A stretch of 64,000 nucleotides of DNA from Pseudomonas profundi (GCF_008638305.1 NZ_VTPZ01000011.1:62001-126000); one strand, 5' to 3'. Numbered from the stretch's first letter, positions 8,507 through 18,138 are shown. The notes: generated by a model from the letters alone, not told the origin. Numbers and translations are program-made.

Positions 8507-9376
8507 ATGTTCAACTTGATCGCCGTCACGCTGTTGTGGGCGGTTTCCTTCAGCCTGATAGGCGAATATCTTGCCGGTCAGGTCGATAGCTATTTCTCCG
8601 TACTGACACGGATCATCCTGGCAGGGTTATTGTTTCTCGCGTTTCTGCGCCCGGCGCAACTACCCCGAGGCATGATTCCCGGCTTGCTGCTGATCGGCGC
8701 GTTGCAATTTGGCGTGACCTACATCTGTTTGTATCTGTCGTTCGAGTTGCTGACCGTACCCGAGGTGCTGCTCTTCACTATTTTCACGCCGTTATACGTC
8801 GCCCTGGCCGACAACCTGCTACAACGTCGGTTCAGCATTGGCCCGGTCGTAGCAACGCTGATTGCAGTGCTGGGCGCGGCGGTCATCCGTTATGACGGGC
8901 TCAGTGATAGTTATATTCGCGGCTTCCTGTTACTGCAGCTGGCAAACATGACCTTCGCCGCAGGGCAAATCGGCTACGCCCATCTGGTACGACACCATCA
9001 GGTCGACGTGCGTCAGCAATGGAGCGGGTTTGGATTCTTCTTTATTGGCGCCCTGGTCGTAGCCTTGCCCGCCTGGTTCTTGCTGGGTGATGCGCAAAAG
9101 CTGCCGCACAATGCCGTTCAATGGAGCGTTCTGGGTTGGCTGGGTCTGGCCGCCTCGGGCCTGGGATTTTTCTTCTGGAACCGGGGTGCGACGCAGGTCG
9201 ACGCCGGCACCTTGGGCATCATGAATAACGCGCTGATCCCTGCCGGGCTTGTCGTCAATCTGCTCATCTGGAACCAGGAGGCGGATCTTCAACGGCTCCT
9301 GCTCGGCGGGTCAATCATCGGAATTTCCCTCTGGGTAAACGCGCATTGGCCTCGATGGCGCGGCGCGCGCGGCTGA
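8507..9376 (+). CDS. EamA/DMT-superfamily transporter
   Basis: A 289-residue integral membrane protein with about ten transmembrane segments arranged as two EamA repeats (roughly residues 3-125 and 140-285), the layout of drug/metabolite exporters such as RhaT/RarD relatives. Substrate cannot be read from sequence. The start at 8507 is the first Met of the first membrane helix (MFNLIAVTLLWAVSFSLIG). No co-transcribed neighbour. Confidence 0.87.
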   Translation: MFNLIAVTLLWAVSFSLIGEYLAGQVDSYFSVLTRIILAGLLFLAFLRPAQLPRGMIPGLLLIGALQFGVTYICLYLSFELLTVPEVLLFTIFTPLYVALADNLLQRRFSIGPVVATLIAVLGAAVIRYDGLSDSYIRGFLLLQLANMTFAAGQIGYAHLVRHHQVDVRQQWSGFGFFFIGALVVALPAWFLLGDAQKLPHNAVQWSVLGWLGLAASGLGFFFWNRGATQVDAGTLGIMNNALIPAGLVVNLLIWNQEADLQRLLLGGSIIGISLWVNAHWPRWRGARG

Positions 9377-9603
9377 TAGCTGTTCGAGTGGAATGCTCTG
9401 GAATGGGCGCTACAGGGCTACCAGCAAGGAAACAAGTTCCACCCGAACAGGTGAAGCGCAGCGCGGGCCTGGTCGAAAATCCTGTGTTATGATCGGCTCG
9501 GCGAGCAACCAGGGCAGGACCAGTTATCAATCGACTCAGACTTCAGCAGTGCGCTCAGGTATTCACTGCCCCTCTTCTTCTGACCGTATCCGGCTCGGCC
9601 GGC

Positions 9604-9879
9604 ATGCTACTGCTTGGCACTGATACTGAACAGGCAGGCGCCGCTGTTGCTGCGTCGGATCCAGTCCAGAAACTCGCATTCATTCTTGCTGCACTCACCA
9701 CCTTCGCGGGCTTGATCGGCCTCGTCAGGGGACTTTTCAGATTCCTCGGCACACCCACCATGGTGGTGACGGAAAGCCGTCCATGCGAGGCGTGCAATGG
9801 CGACGCACCGCAATCGGCGCTGACCTCTGCCGAGTCCAATTGCACCTTGTGTGGATCTGTTCGCAGCCGACCTCTGTAG
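9604..9879 (+). CDS. Possible small membrane protein with C-terminal CxxC pairs
   Basis: A 91-residue reading frame with one hydrophobic helix (about residues 24-45) and a tail containing two CxxC pairs (CEAC at about 62-65, CTLC at about 80-83) that could form a zinc ribbon. The open frame extends 38 codons upstream of this ATG after an in-frame stop and there encodes another hydrophobic stretch (FTAPLLLTVSGSAG) but no standard start codon. The true start or intactness is therefore doubtful. I do not recognise a family. Confidence 0.35.
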   Translation: MLLLGTDTEQAGAAVAASDPVQKLAFILAALTTFAGLIGLVRGLFRFLGTPTMVVTESRPCEACNGDAPQSALTSAESNCTLCGSVRSRPL

Positions 9880-9944
9880 CGCGAAATTATCAATCGCAGC
9901 GCCGGACAGCTGCCTGGCTCGTTATCGACTGACCGGAATCCTCT

Positions 9945-10808
9945 GTGGACACAGCACTGGCACGTACTTTCCTGGAAATCGTTCGCGGCGGCAGTTTCAT
10001 CGCCGCCGCGGAGCGTCTGCATTTGACCCAGGCGGCCGTGACTGCACGGGTCCAGTCCCTCGAAGCCCAGCTCAACTGCACATTGTTCATACGCAATCGT
10101 TCCGGCGCCAGACTGACCGCTGAAGGTGAAATCTTCGTCGTGCATGCCAATCAGATGGTTCAGGCCTGGGATGCCGCGCAACGCAATCTACCCCTGCCTG
10201 AAGGGCATCGCAGCGTTCTCAATCTCGGCGCGGAGCCGAGTCTGTGCAATCCGCTGATGCTGGATTGGGTGGGATTGTTGCGGGAGCAGATACCGACGCA
10301 CACAGTACGTGCGGAGATGGGTGAAACCCACCAGCTGATGCGGCGTGTTGAGGACGGCACGCTGGACGCTGCCCTGGTTTACCAGCCCGAATACCTGCCT
10401 GGACTCCAGGTGGAAGAGTTACTGGAAGAAAAGCTCATCCAGGTGCGCCTTCCGGAAAAACCCGACCCCTATGTGTATATCGACTGGGGCGAAAGCTTTC
10501 GTCGGCTGCACGATGCCGCCTTGCCAGAACGCGTTCGCGCTCCGGTCAGCTTCAATCTGGGCCCGCTCGGTTTGCAATACATCATAGAGAACGGTGGCGC
10601 GGGCTACTTTCGCACCCGCGTGGTTCAGTCCTATCTCGACGAGGGTGTGCTCGAACGCGTGCCGCAGGCGCCCGAGTTCAGTTTTCCGACCTATCTGGTA
10701 TATGCCCGCAGGCAGGAGTCCGACGCGCTGCATCGGGCGTTCAGCCTGCTCCGAGAGGTGACCCACAGCAATCGAGGCTGGTCCCGACGTCGCGATACAT
10801 TCTTCTAA
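9945..10808 (+). CDS. LysR-family transcriptional regulator, GTG start
   Basis: A 287-residue regulator. The N-terminal winged helix-turn-helix (residues 1-60) has the typical FLEIVRGGSFIAAAERLHLT and AAVTARVQSLEAQL landmarks, followed by a periplasmic-binding-protein-like effector domain. The GTG at 9945 is needed to include the first helix. The target is unknown; the neighbouring EamA exporter upstream is on the same strand and is a plausible but unproven target. Confidence 0.88.
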   Translation: MDTALARTFLEIVRGGSFIAAAERLHLTQAAVTARVQSLEAQLNCTLFIRNRSGARLTAEGEIFVVHANQMVQAWDAAQRNLPLPEGHRSVLNLGAEPSLCNPLMLDWVGLLREQIPTHTVRAEMGETHQLMRRVEDGTLDAALVYQPEYLPGLQVEELLEEKLIQVRLPEKPDPYVYIDWGESFRRLHDAALPERVRAPVSFNLGPLGLQYIIENGGAGYFRTRVVQSYLDEGVLERVPQAPEFSFPTYLVYARRQESDALHRAFSLLREVTHSNRGWSRRRDTFF

Positions 10809-10843
10809 TCGCGCCCTGCTCTGCCACCTGCGTTTTCGGGGTT

Positions 10844-11977
10844 CTAGAGATGCATCAACAGATCCTGATGCAACGCTGCGATCAGGTCGGTCTGGGTAAC
10901 CAGCCCCACAAGCTTGCCGTCATCCATTATCGGTAACGAATGCAGCCCGTGCCGGGACATCAACGGAATCATGTCAACAATGTGCGTGCGGCTGTCTGCG
11001 CTGATCACCGGGCTGGTCATCCATTTACTTACTGGTTGATCGCGCCAGATTTTCATTCGCGCCGCAAACAGCCTGCCGGGCGAGGCGTCGACCTGCCCCA
11101 TCAGATCGCCCAGGCTGACAATACCCACCAGCACTCCGTTCTGATCTATAACCGGCACGGTCTTTACATGGTGGTGACGCAGCATCTGCAGCGTCTGCAA
11201 TACGCTTGTTTCCGGCGTAACCGATAGCACATCGCGTGACATGACCTGGGCGGCGCAGGTGTCGCGCATATGTCTGCGCATCGCCGAACGCTCAGTGCTG
11301 CGCACGATCTGTTGCAGATCTTCGCGGTTGATATCGACGAACTCGCCGAATTCGTCCAGAGCGCTATCCAGGTCTTCATCGGTGATACCGACTCTGCGCT
11401 CAGCGACCGGATCCATCGTGTGATGGGTGTTGCCTGGCTCGGTTGTTTTGGCATGTCTGGCGCCGGTCAAATGGTTGAACACCTGTGTACAAACCGACAT
11501 GCTGAGCGCAGCAGTCATCACCGGCAGCACCAGCGCCCAACCTGGGCCTTCGATCCAGTTGCCCGCTAAAACCAGCACCAACGCCATGGCACCGCCCGGC
11601 GGATGCAAGCAGCGTAGCGGGAACATCAACAGCAGAGTCAGCCCCGCAGCCAGGCAAGCGACTGCAATACTTGCCCCGAATGCCGTAGCCAGTACCGACG
11701 CGACGGTCACTGCGACGAGATAGCTGCCGAGCAGCGACCATGGTTGAGCCAGGGCGCCGGACGGAACCGCGAGCAGCAGAATTGCAGACGCAGCCAGCGG
11801 GCCGGTCAACGCGACGACGATGTCATGTCCGAACAGGAACTGGCAAAGCCAGGCGCTGGTTCCCAGCGCCAGCACCAGGCCGACCGATAAGCGCAGCCAT
11901 TCACCAGGCCGCGTTATCATCGCTTGCGGTAGCCATCCAGCGACGCGCGCCGACAGCAGAAAGAATTGTTGCAACAT
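10844..11977 (-). CDS. HPP-family membrane protein fused to CBS pair
   Basis: A 377-residue protein with an N-terminal HPP domain (about residues 15-160, four to five membrane helices; signature LHPPGGAMAL at about 125-134) and a C-terminal pair of CBS motifs (about 245-370). HPP proteins include the cyanobacterial/plant nitrite transporter NITR2;1; the CBS pair suggests nucleotide control. Start taken at the ATG at 11975-11977; a longer frame adds 21 residues. Lying in a denitrification neighbourhood, a role in nitrite handling is an appealing but unproven inference. Confidence 0.8.
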   Translation of the reverse strand: MLQQFFLLSARVAGWLPQAMITRPGEWLRLSVGLVLALGTSAWLCQFLFGHDIVVALTGPLAASAILLLAVPSGALAQPWSLLGSYLVAVTVASVLATAFGASIAVACLAAGLTLLLMFPLRCLHPPGGAMALVLVLAGNWIEGPGWALVLPVMTAALSMSVCTQVFNHLTGARHAKTTEPGNTHHTMDPVAERRVGITDEDLDSALDEFGEFVDINREDLQQIVRSTERSAMRRHMRDTCAAQVMSRDVLSVTPETSVLQTLQMLRHHHVKTVPVIDQNGVLVGIVSLGDLMGQVDASPGRLFAARMKIWRDQPVSKWMTSPVISADSRTHIVDMIPLMSRHGLHSLPIMDDGKLVGLVTQTDLIAALHQDLLMHL

Positions 11978-12052
11978 GGGACTCCAGAAAACGAGCTGGC
12001 CGCGCAATTCCAGACGCACGCAACCAGCCAGGCGAATCAAAAAGAGTGCAGT

Positions 12053-12283
12053 TCAGGCATCCAGATAAGCGACCGAAGCATGCTTCAACGGTTCCGCGAC
12101 CGGCTCGACAACCTTCTCGCAGCGCCGCCCTGTCTCCAGCGTCAGCTGCTCGGCGGCGTCGGGGTCATCGGCAAAGGGAATCAGCGCAGCCTGTTCAATC
12201 CGCTCCTCGTCCATACCGCCAAGAACCAGTGTCAGGCACAGTGCGCTGAGCAGCGCAACAGAAAACAGCATCAACACACCCAT
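12053..12283 (-). CDS. Small single-helix membrane protein coupled to ccoN
   Basis: A 76-residue protein with one N-terminal transmembrane helix (residues 3-22) and a soluble tail rich in acidic residues. Its ATG overlaps the ccoN stop codon (TGATG), so it is translationally coupled and very likely an accessory or extra subunit of the orphan CcoN, by analogy with the small CcoQ/CcoM subunits of cbb3 oxidases. I do not recognise it as a named family. It is 75 bp from the HPP-CBS gene downstream. Confidence 0.7.
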   Translation of the reverse strand: MGVLMLFSVALLSALCLTLVLGGMDEERIEQAALIPFADDPDAAEQLTLETGRRCEKVVEPVAEPLKHASVAYLDA

Positions 12284-13719
12284 CAGTTGACCGCCTGCGC
12301 AGTCTGCAGGGTTTCCTGCACGGGTGTGGGGCGGCGAATGGTCAGCCAGCAATTCGCTGCCATCAGCAGCATGCCGGCTGCGAAGGTGCCGCCGCCGATC
12401 AGGCGCACCACGTAACCCGGGTGGCTGGCCGAGAGCGCCTCGACGAAGGAATAGGTCAGGGTGCCGTCGAGATTGACCGCTCGCCACATCAGACCCTGAG
12501 TGATGCCGTTCACCCACATGGCCACGATGTACAAAACGGTGCCGATAGTCGCCATCCAGAAATGCGCATTGATCAGTCCGACGCTGTACATCTCCTTGCG
12601 GCCGTACAGCTGCGGCAGCATGTGATAAATAGTGCCGATACTGATCATTGCCACCCACCCAAGTGCGCCGGCATGCACGTGACCAATGGTCCAGTCGGTG
12701 TAATGGGACAGGGCGTTCACCGTCTTGATAGCCATCATCGGCCCTTCAAAGGTGGACATGCCGTAGAAGGCTAGCGCGACCACCAAAAACCGCAGGACCG
12801 GATCGGTGCGCAGTTTGTGCCAGGCGCCAGACAGCGTCATCATGCCGTTGATCATCCCGCCCCAGCTCGGCGCAAGCAGAATGATCGACATCACCATGCC
12901 CAGAGACTGCGCCCAGTCCGGTAACGCCGTGTAATGAAGATGGTGGGGTCCCGCCCAGATGTACAGCGCGATGATGGCCCAGAAGTGCACGATGGATAGC
13001 CGGTACGAGTAGATCGGCCGCTCTGCCCGCTTCGGTACGAAGTAGTACATCATCCCCAGGAAGCCGACCGAGAGAATAAAGCCGACCACACTGTGTCCGT
13101 ACCACCACTGGATCATCGCATCGGTGGCGCCGGCATAGACCGGGTACGCCTCCGTCAAGGATATCGGTACCGAGATGTGGTTGATCACATGAACCATGCC
13201 GGTGACGATGATGAAGGCGCCGTAAAACCAGTTGCCGACATAGATATGCTTGACCGTACGCCGTGCAATGGTGCCAAAAAACAGCCAGGCGTAGGCAGCC
13301 CAGACCAGTGTCATCCAGGTCGCAATCGGCCAGATCATTTCAGCGTATTCCTTGCTCGCTGTGTAACCCAGCAGATAAGTCGCTATGATCGCCACCAGCG
13401 CCAGTTGCCAACCCCAGAATACGAATTGAGCCAGCCGGTCTGATATCAGCCGAACGCGGCTGGTGCGCTGCACCACGTAGAAGGATGTTGCGAAGAGCGC
13501 ACCGCCGCCGAAGGCAAAAATCACCAGATTGGTGTGAATCGGCCGCAGTCGGCCGAAGCTGACCCAGGGCAGGTCGAAGTTCAGGGTGGGCCAGACCAGC
13601 TGAGCAGCGATAAACGCACCGGTCGTCATACCGATCACACCCCATAACAGCGTTGCGATGGTGAACTGGCGGACCACCTGGTAGTTATACGTCGCGGTTG
13701 GCTCGGCTGGACGACTCAT
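12283..13719 (-). CDS. ccoN: Orphan cbb3-type cytochrome oxidase catalytic subunit
   Basis: A 478-residue heme-copper oxidase subunit I of the cbb3 (C) type with about twelve helices. Heme and CuB ligands are present: [24 protein letters not shown] and [11 protein letters not shown]. The ATG at 13717-13719 follows AGGGAG; an upstream frame runs into the foldback element and is rejected. No ccoO or ccoP lies beside it, so it resembles the orphan CcoN isosubunits of Pseudomonas, which combine with OP subunits made elsewhere. An ANR-type box lies 400 bp upstream, with a foldback element in between. Confidence 0.93.
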   Translation of the reverse strand: MSRPAEPTATYNYQVVRQFTIATLLWGVIGMTTGAFIAAQLVWPTLNFDLPWVSFGRLRPIHTNLVIFAFGGGALFATSFYVVQRTSRVRLISDRLAQFVFWGWQLALVAIIATYLLGYTASKEYAEMIWPIATWMTLVWAAYAWLFFGTIARRTVKHIYVGNWFYGAFIIVTGMVHVINHISVPISLTEAYPVYAGATDAMIQWWYGHSVVGFILSVGFLGMMYYFVPKRAERPIYSYRLSIVHFWAIIALYIWAGPHHLHYTALPDWAQSLGMVMSIILLAPSWGGMINGMMTLSGAWHKLRTDPVLRFLVVALAFYGMSTFEGPMMAIKTVNALSHYTDWTIGHVHAGALGWVAMISIGTIYHMLPQLYGRKEMYSVGLINAHFWMATIGTVLYIVAMWVNGITQGLMWRAVNLDGTLTYSFVEALSASHPGYVVRLIGGGTFAAGMLLMAANCWLTIRRPTPVQETLQTAQAVN

Positions 13720-13748
13720 AAATCTCCCTGGAAGTTGGTTGCAGACAG

Positions 13749-14018
13749 CTAGGGTCTGTTGACGTTTCATCGCGAGCCGCGTTGCTGTGTCAAATGACGC
13801 CATGCAAGGCGCGGGACGCAGGTAATGGTTGTTCCCTTGCCAAGTCCGGCAACGCCGCATGGCGTCATTTGCCACGCAACCCGTAGGGACGGGACCCGTT
13901 TAGCGCAGCACTGCGTTACTCGTCGCTCATTTGGAACAACCAAATTTCACTCCTCGCGCCTTGTTCTGCACCAAACGGGCCTTCGTCGCGGCCGCGATGA
14001 AACGTCAACAGACCCTAG
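13749..14018. mobile_element. MITE-like foldback element in ccoN leader
   Basis: Perfect 26-bp terminal inverted repeats at 13749-13774 and 13993-14018 (outer motif CTAGGGTCTGTTGACG) enclose about 218 bp without a transposase. The flanks carry a possible TA target duplication. Two nested imperfect inverted repeats occur inside: TGACGCCATGC (13794-13804) against GCATGGCGTCA (13857-13867), and a GGTTGTTCC / GGAACAACC pair. A 50-bp relative lies at 44474-44523. The end sequence resembles IS5-group termini, but this assignment is an inference. Confidence 0.75.
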
Positions 14019-14118
14019 AAATAGCGCAGCCAAGGCGCTGTTTCAGAAAGGCGGGTATTGTCGGCGCAGAAATGATTCACCACAAACGAATAAAAATTGT
14101 GGTTGAGTTCAATAATAT

Positions 14119-14132
14119 TTGATTTAGATCAA
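14119..14132 (-). promoter_or_regulatory. ANR/DNR (FNR-type) box upstream of ccoN
   Basis: Exact match TTGAT-TTAG-ATCAA to the ANR/FNR consensus. The only gene it can serve is ccoN on the minus strand, since norR ends at 14274 in the same direction. A class II start would lie near 14084 with an AT-rich -10 around 14090-14096. The leader would then contain the whole foldback element. Confidence 0.8.
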
Positions 14133-14273
14133 GTCGCATCGAAGCAGATCGATGCTATGGGCAGGGATGGCCTGGGCTCCCCAGGGCAAAAGTAAACAGC
14201 ATAGGCGGCAGGATTGCCCTGCACTTCGCGCCAGGCCCCGGCGGCAGCTGCACCGCCGGGGTTCAGGCTGCGC

Positions 14274-15812
14274 TCAGCTTGCTTTCAGGCCCAGACGTTT
14301 CGCCAACTTGTGCAGGTTACTGGGATCGATATCGAGCATCCGCGCCGCAGCTGCCCAGTTGTCATTCGCACGCTCCAGCGCCGCGCGAAGATGCTGGCGT
14401 TGACAGGCATCCGTGAACTGCCTGAGGCTCGCCAACTCCCCTACGCCATCGCCTGGCGTAGCGGAAAGGGAATCAGCTACCGGCTCGTTGACCTGAGCAG
14501 TGGACGCGATATCCAGATGCGCCGCTTCGAGGCTGATGATGCCCTGGCGTGAACCATTACGACCGAGCGCCTTGAGCGCGGCGCGGCTGATGACATGTTC
14601 GAGCTCGCGGACATTGCCCGGCCATTGATATCCGAGCAGCGCCTGCTCGGCTTCAGGGGAGAGACGGAGACTGCGCACGCCCAGACGGATTCGGTTCAAT
14701 TCAAGAAAGTGCCCGGCCAGCAGCAGGATGTCATTGCCCCGGTCACGCAGAGGTGGGATCGGCACCGGATAGACCGACAATCGATGATAGAGATCGGCTC
14801 GGAAATCTCCGGCCGCCACGGACTCAGCCAACTTTCGGTTGGTGGCGGCAATGATCCGCACATCGACCTTGATCGGCTTGTCTGCGCCGATTCGTTGTAT
14901 CTCACCATTCTGCAACGTACGCAGAAGTTTGGCCTGAATGGAAAGCGGCAACTCACCGACTTCATCCAGCAGGATGGTTCCTCCGTGCGCTGCGTCAAAG
15001 CGCCCTCCCCGGTCTGTCATCGCACCGGAAAATGCGCCCTTCACGTGGCCGAACAGTTCGCTTTCGGCCAAGGTCTCTGGCAAGGCGGCGCAGTTCACAT
15101 GAATCAGCGGCTTGTCCGCGCGGCGCGAATTGCTGTGCACCCAGCGCGCGAACAACTCCTTGCCGACACCGGTCTCACCCGACAACAGCACCGGAAGCTC
15201 GGAATCAGCCACCACGCTCAGCTCTTCGAGAAGCCCGGTGATAATCGGACTGTGGCCAAGCACGTGCTCGTCTATTGCCGGCAGTCCGGGATGCTCGCCG
15301 GTTCTGGAAAGGCGCAGCGTGCGGTTTTCCTGTTCCAGTCGGGTGACCCGCACGCAGGCTTCGATCAGTGGAATCAGTGCCTGCAATTCGCGTCTCGCCG
15401 CCTCGTCGAACGTGCCGGCGCGCAGCGCATCCATGGTCAACGCGCCCCACAGGCGCCCTTCACCATACAGACTGACGCCCATGCAATCGTGCACGGGCAG
15501 CGGCTCGCCAGGTGAACTGTCAAGCAAGCCATCGTAAGGGTCGGGTAACGGGCTGTCCGGATCGAACCAGGTTGGCTCCTTTCTCGATATCAGCGCCGCC
15601 AGCCGTGGATGGCTGGCTATCTCGAAACGGCGTCCGAGCGCCTCCTGTACCAGGCCGGCAGCTGCGAGCGGCTTGAGGCAATCCTCGGATCGTTGTAGCA
15701 AAACCACGGCGCCGCACTGGAAATGCTCGCGCAACACATGGACCAGCCGCTGCATGCGCACCGCTGCGGGTAGCTCGGCCACCAGGTCAGGCAGTATCAA
15801 GGGTTCAATCAT
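14274..15812 (-). CDS. norR: NorR, NO-responsive sigma54 activator
   Basis: A 512-residue enhancer-binding protein: an N-terminal GAF domain (about residues 20-175), which in NorR binds NO at a mononuclear iron; a AAA+ domain (about 187-415) with GETGVGKE, the sigma54-contact loop GAFSGA (Ser in place of the usual Thr) and LLDEVGELP; and a C-terminal Fis-type helix-turn-helix ([21 protein letters not shown]). It is divergent from ric, with its likely binding sites in the 160-bp gap, the first site touching its own start codon. Confidence 0.93.
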   Translation of the reverse strand: MIEPLILPDLVAELPAAVRMQRLVHVLREHFQCGAVVLLQRSEDCLKPLAAAGLVQEALGRRFEIASHPRLAALISRKEPTWFDPDSPLPDPYDGLLDSSPGEPLPVHDCMGVSLYGEGRLWGALTMDALRAGTFDEAARRELQALIPLIEACVRVTRLEQENRTLRLSRTGEHPGLPAIDEHVLGHSPIITGLLEELSVVADSELPVLLSGETGVGKELFARWVHSNSRRADKPLIHVNCAALPETLAESELFGHVKGAFSGAMTDRGGRFDAAHGGTILLDEVGELPLSIQAKLLRTLQNGEIQRIGADKPIKVDVRIIAATNRKLAESVAAGDFRADLYHRLSVYPVPIPPLRDRGNDILLLAGHFLELNRIRLGVRSLRLSPEAEQALLGYQWPGNVRELEHVISRAALKALGRNGSRQGIISLEAAHLDIASTAQVNEPVADSLSATPGDGVGELASLRQFTDACQRQHLRAALERANDNWAAAARMLDIDPSNLHKLAKRLGLKAS

Positions 15813-15813
15813 G

Positions 15814-15871
15814 GGTTTAATTAACCATTACAAGGGTTTTATTACCCTTTGAAGAGTGGGTACAAGCGACC
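15814..15871. promoter_or_regulatory. Three NorR boxes between norR and ric
   Basis: Three inverted repeats of the GGT-N-ACC type: 15814-15826 (N7), 15835-15846 (N6) and 15859-15871 (N7). Their centres are 20 and 24.5 bp apart, and the last is 48 bp before the -24 element of the sigma54 promoter. GGT-N7-ACC is the core reported for NorR in Ralstonia. The same array occurs at 24.9 and 34.3 kb. Confidence 0.85.
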
Positions 15872-15912
15872 CTTTTATACTAATTTTCATTGAAATTCAA
15901 ATGCTTGAAACA

Positions 15913-15928
15913 TGGCACAGCGCTTGCT
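15913..15928 (+). promoter_or_regulatory. Sigma54 promoter of ric
   Basis: TGGCACAGCGCTTGCT is a near-perfect -24/-12 element (TGGCAC-N5-TTGC). It lies 44 bp before the ric start codon and downstream of the NorR boxes. Confidence 0.9.
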
Positions 15929-15971
15929 CGGTGTATTGAGCAACGAACAACTCTCCCATTGAGATATCGCC

Positions 15972-16685
15972 ATGACACCTGATTACCTGAACACTCCGCT
16001 GGGCGATCTGGCCCGCTCCATTCCCGGCGCAACCCGTGTATTTCATGCACACCGGCTGGATTTCTGCTGCAACGGGCATATAACGTTGGCCGAAGCAGCC
16101 AATCGCAAGCAGATAAACGCCCAGTCGCTCAGCGCCGAGCTGAGCAGTCTGCAGGCGGATACTTCAACCGGTACCGATTGGCAGCAGGCTGCGCCCTCGG
16201 CATTGATCGAGCATATTCTTGAGCGCTACCACGATGTCCACAGGGACCAACTGCCTGAGCTCATCCGGTTGGCTCGGCGCGTCGAGCAGGTGCATGGGCA
16301 GCGTCCGAATTGCTCGAACGGTCTGGCTGACCACCTCGACACCATGCAGCAGGAACTTGAGAGCCACATGCTCAAAGAGGAAAAAATCCTGTTTCCGATG
16401 CTGATTGAAGGCCAGCAGAACGCAGCGGCAGGTCCCGTCAGCGTCATGCGCTTCGAGCATGACCAGCACGGCGAGTCACTGGACGAGCTGATGAGGCTTA
16501 CCAATGACATCACTGCACCTGTCGGTGCCTGCAACACCTGGCAAGCGCTGTACCGCGGGCTTGATGAGTTTCGCCAGGATCTGATGCAGCACATTCACCT
16601 GGAGAACAATATTCTGTTCGCCTTCAGTCCGCGTCTCGTCGACGCTCCAGCAGATAGCTGCTGCTCTGTCTGCTCTGGCAAGTGA
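15972..16685 (+). CDS. ric: Di-iron Fe-S cluster repair protein (RIC/YtfE)
   Basis: A 237-residue cytosolic protein that restores iron-sulfur clusters damaged by NO and oxidative stress. The N-terminal ScdA/DUF542 part has LGDLARSIPGATRVFHAHRLDFCC with the Cys-Cys pair. A hemerythrin-like domain follows with the iron-ligand His/Glu set (IEHILERYHDVHRDQL, ESHMLKEEKILFP, EHDQHGESL, QHIHLENNILF). It is preceded by a NorR-sigma54 promoter and divergent from norR, the standard arrangement for NO-induced repair genes. Confidence 0.95.
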   Translation: MTPDYLNTPLGDLARSIPGATRVFHAHRLDFCCNGHITLAEAANRKQINAQSLSAELSSLQADTSTGTDWQQAAPSALIEHILERYHDVHRDQLPELIRLARRVEQVHGQRPNCSNGLADHLDTMQQELESHMLKEEKILFPMLIEGQQNAAAGPVSVMRFEHDQHGESLDELMRLTNDITAPVGACNTWQALYRGLDEFRQDLMQHIHLENNILFAFSPRLVDAPADSCCSVCSGK

Positions 16686-16865
16686 GGAAGGATCCATGGA
16701 CGGTAATACCGGCTCGTCGCGGCCCTTTGGGCAGCGGCTGGTTGATCGCTTTACAGCTGGCTTCGTCTACAGTGGCCAGAGCGGCAGGAGCAGCGGCCGA
16801 CCGGCTGGCCAGAATGGCTTCGGTCGTGTCGAGTACAAGCAGGGCACCGGACCACGCAGTCCGAG

Positions 16866-16885
16866 GCCGGGCAAGACAGCCCGGC
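16866..16885 (+). terminator. Hairpin between ric and nnrS
   Basis: GCCGGGC / GCCCGGC 7-bp perfect stem with a 6-nt loop and no T-run. It may attenuate read-through from ric into nnrS. The rest of the 277-bp gap shows no supported gene. Confidence 0.35.
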
Positions 16886-16962
16886 TTCGCCAGCGCAATG
16901 TCTGGACCTGCTGATGCCTGCCGAACGAACGCATGACCATTGATTGAGCAAGAGAGAACACT

Positions 16963-18138
16963 ATGCAAAGCAGTAGCAGACCGATCGCCCTGTTCGGGTT
17001 GAGCTTCCGGCCTTTTTTCCTGGCCGGCGCTGCGTATGCCTTGCTCGCCATCCCCCTGTGGATCGCTGCCTTTCTGGGGTATCTCCCGGACTGGCAGCCC
17101 TCTGGCGGCTGGCTGGCCTGGCATCGGCACGAAATGTTGTTCGGCTTTTCGGTAGCCATTGTGGCCGGGTTTCTGTTGACCGCCGTGCAGAACTGGACAG
17201 GCGTGCCTGGACTGAGTGGCAAACCTCTGGTGTTGCTGGCAGGACTGTGGTTGGCGGCACGCCTGGCCTGGTTGGTCAACGCGCCCATGTGGCTTCTGCT
17301 GCCCCTGGAGTTGGCTTTTCTTCCGGCAGTTGCCATCGCCTTCGGCTGGAATCTGTGGAAGGTCCGTCAGTATCGAAATTTTCCCATTCTGGTGGTGCTC
17401 GGACTCCTCGCGCTGTGCAACCTGTGCGCAATGATCGGCATTCAGACCGCAGATGATTCTCTGCAGCGGCGCGGCGTCTTCGGCGCCCTGTGGCTGGTGG
17501 CTGCGCTCATGTCGGTGATTGGCGGGCGGGTCATTCCATTTTTCACCCAGCGAGGCCTGAATCTGCCTGCGGCATCGCCTGCTCTGCCCTGGCTGGATAC
17601 AGCGCTTCTCGTGGGCAGCGTCCTTATAGCAGCGCTGATGCTCAGCGGCCGGGGGCTGGCAGCCAGCGCCTGGCAGATACCGCTGTATCTGCTGGTGGCA
17701 GCAGGACAGATTGTACGCCTGGTGCGTTGGTACGATCCGGGCATATGGCGTGTGCCACTGCTGTGGTCGTTGCACGTAGCCTACGCCTGGATGGCCGCGG
17801 CGCTGTTGGCGATGGCGATGTGGCATGCGGGCTGGGAAATCGGCCTGAGCCAGGCGACCCATCTGCTCGCCATCGGCGGGATGTCCGGCCTTATTCTCGC
17901 CATGCTGGCCCGCGTAACGCTCGGGCACACTGGCCGGCCGCTACAACCACCGAGCTACATGAATCTCGCTTTCATTCTGCTCAGCGTGGCGGTACCGGCG
18001 CGGGTCTGGCTGATCGAATGGTCTGCCCTGGCCGGCTTCTGGCTCGCCGTGCTCTGCTGGAGCCTCGCGTTTGCTCTCTACCTCTGGTACTACGCGCCTC
18101 TGCTGTGCAAGCCCCGTCCTGATGGTCGACCGGGTTAG
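16963..18138 (+). CDS. nnrS: NnrS family heme/copper membrane protein
   Basis: A 391-residue integral membrane protein with about twelve hydrophobic segments, typical of NnrS, a heme- and copper-containing protein that relieves NO stress and is regularly found in NO regulons. Conserved landmarks include the N-terminal FGLSFRPFFLAGAAYA, WHRHEMLFGFSVAIVAGFLLTAVQNWTG, GGRVIPFFTQRG and the late IGGMSGLILAMLARVTLGHTGR. It lies between ric and the first nor cluster on the same strand, so a NO-induced transcript from the ric promoter could cover it. Confidence 0.93.
   Translation: MQSSSRPIALFGLSFRPFFLAGAAYALLAIPLWIAAFLGYLPDWQPSGGWLAWHRHEMLFGFSVAIVAGFLLTAVQNWTGVPGLSGKPLVLLAGLWLAARLAWLVNAPMWLLLPLELAFLPAVAIAFGWNLWKVRQYRNFPILVVLGLLALCNLCAMIGIQTADDSLQRRGVFGALWLVAALMSVIGGRVIPFFTQRGLNLPAASPALPWLDTALLVGSVLIAALMLSGRGLAASAWQIPLYLLVAAGQIVRLVRWYDPGIWRVPLLWSLHVAYAWMAAALLAMAMWHAGWEIGLSQATHLLAIGGMSGLILAMLARVTLGHTGRPLQPPSYMNLAFILLSVAVPARVWLIEWSALAGFWLAVLCWSLAFALYLWYYAPLLCKPRPDGRPG

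Noticed and set aside
9555-10181. 208-codon minus-strand frame opposite the LysR gene
   Set aside because: Antisense shadow; LysR on the plus strand is well supported.
13340-13875. Longer ccoN reading starting inside the foldback element
   Set aside because: The extra 52 residues have no homology, and the ATG at 13719 has a good ribosome binding site and the usual CcoN length.
16682-16936. Short frames in the ric-nnrS gap
   Set aside because: No ribosome binding site, no family resemblance and biased composition.
16624-17928. 434-codon minus-strand frame opposite nnrS
   Set aside because: Antisense shadow of nnrS; the translation has low-complexity His/Gln/Arg composition while nnrS has clear family motifs.
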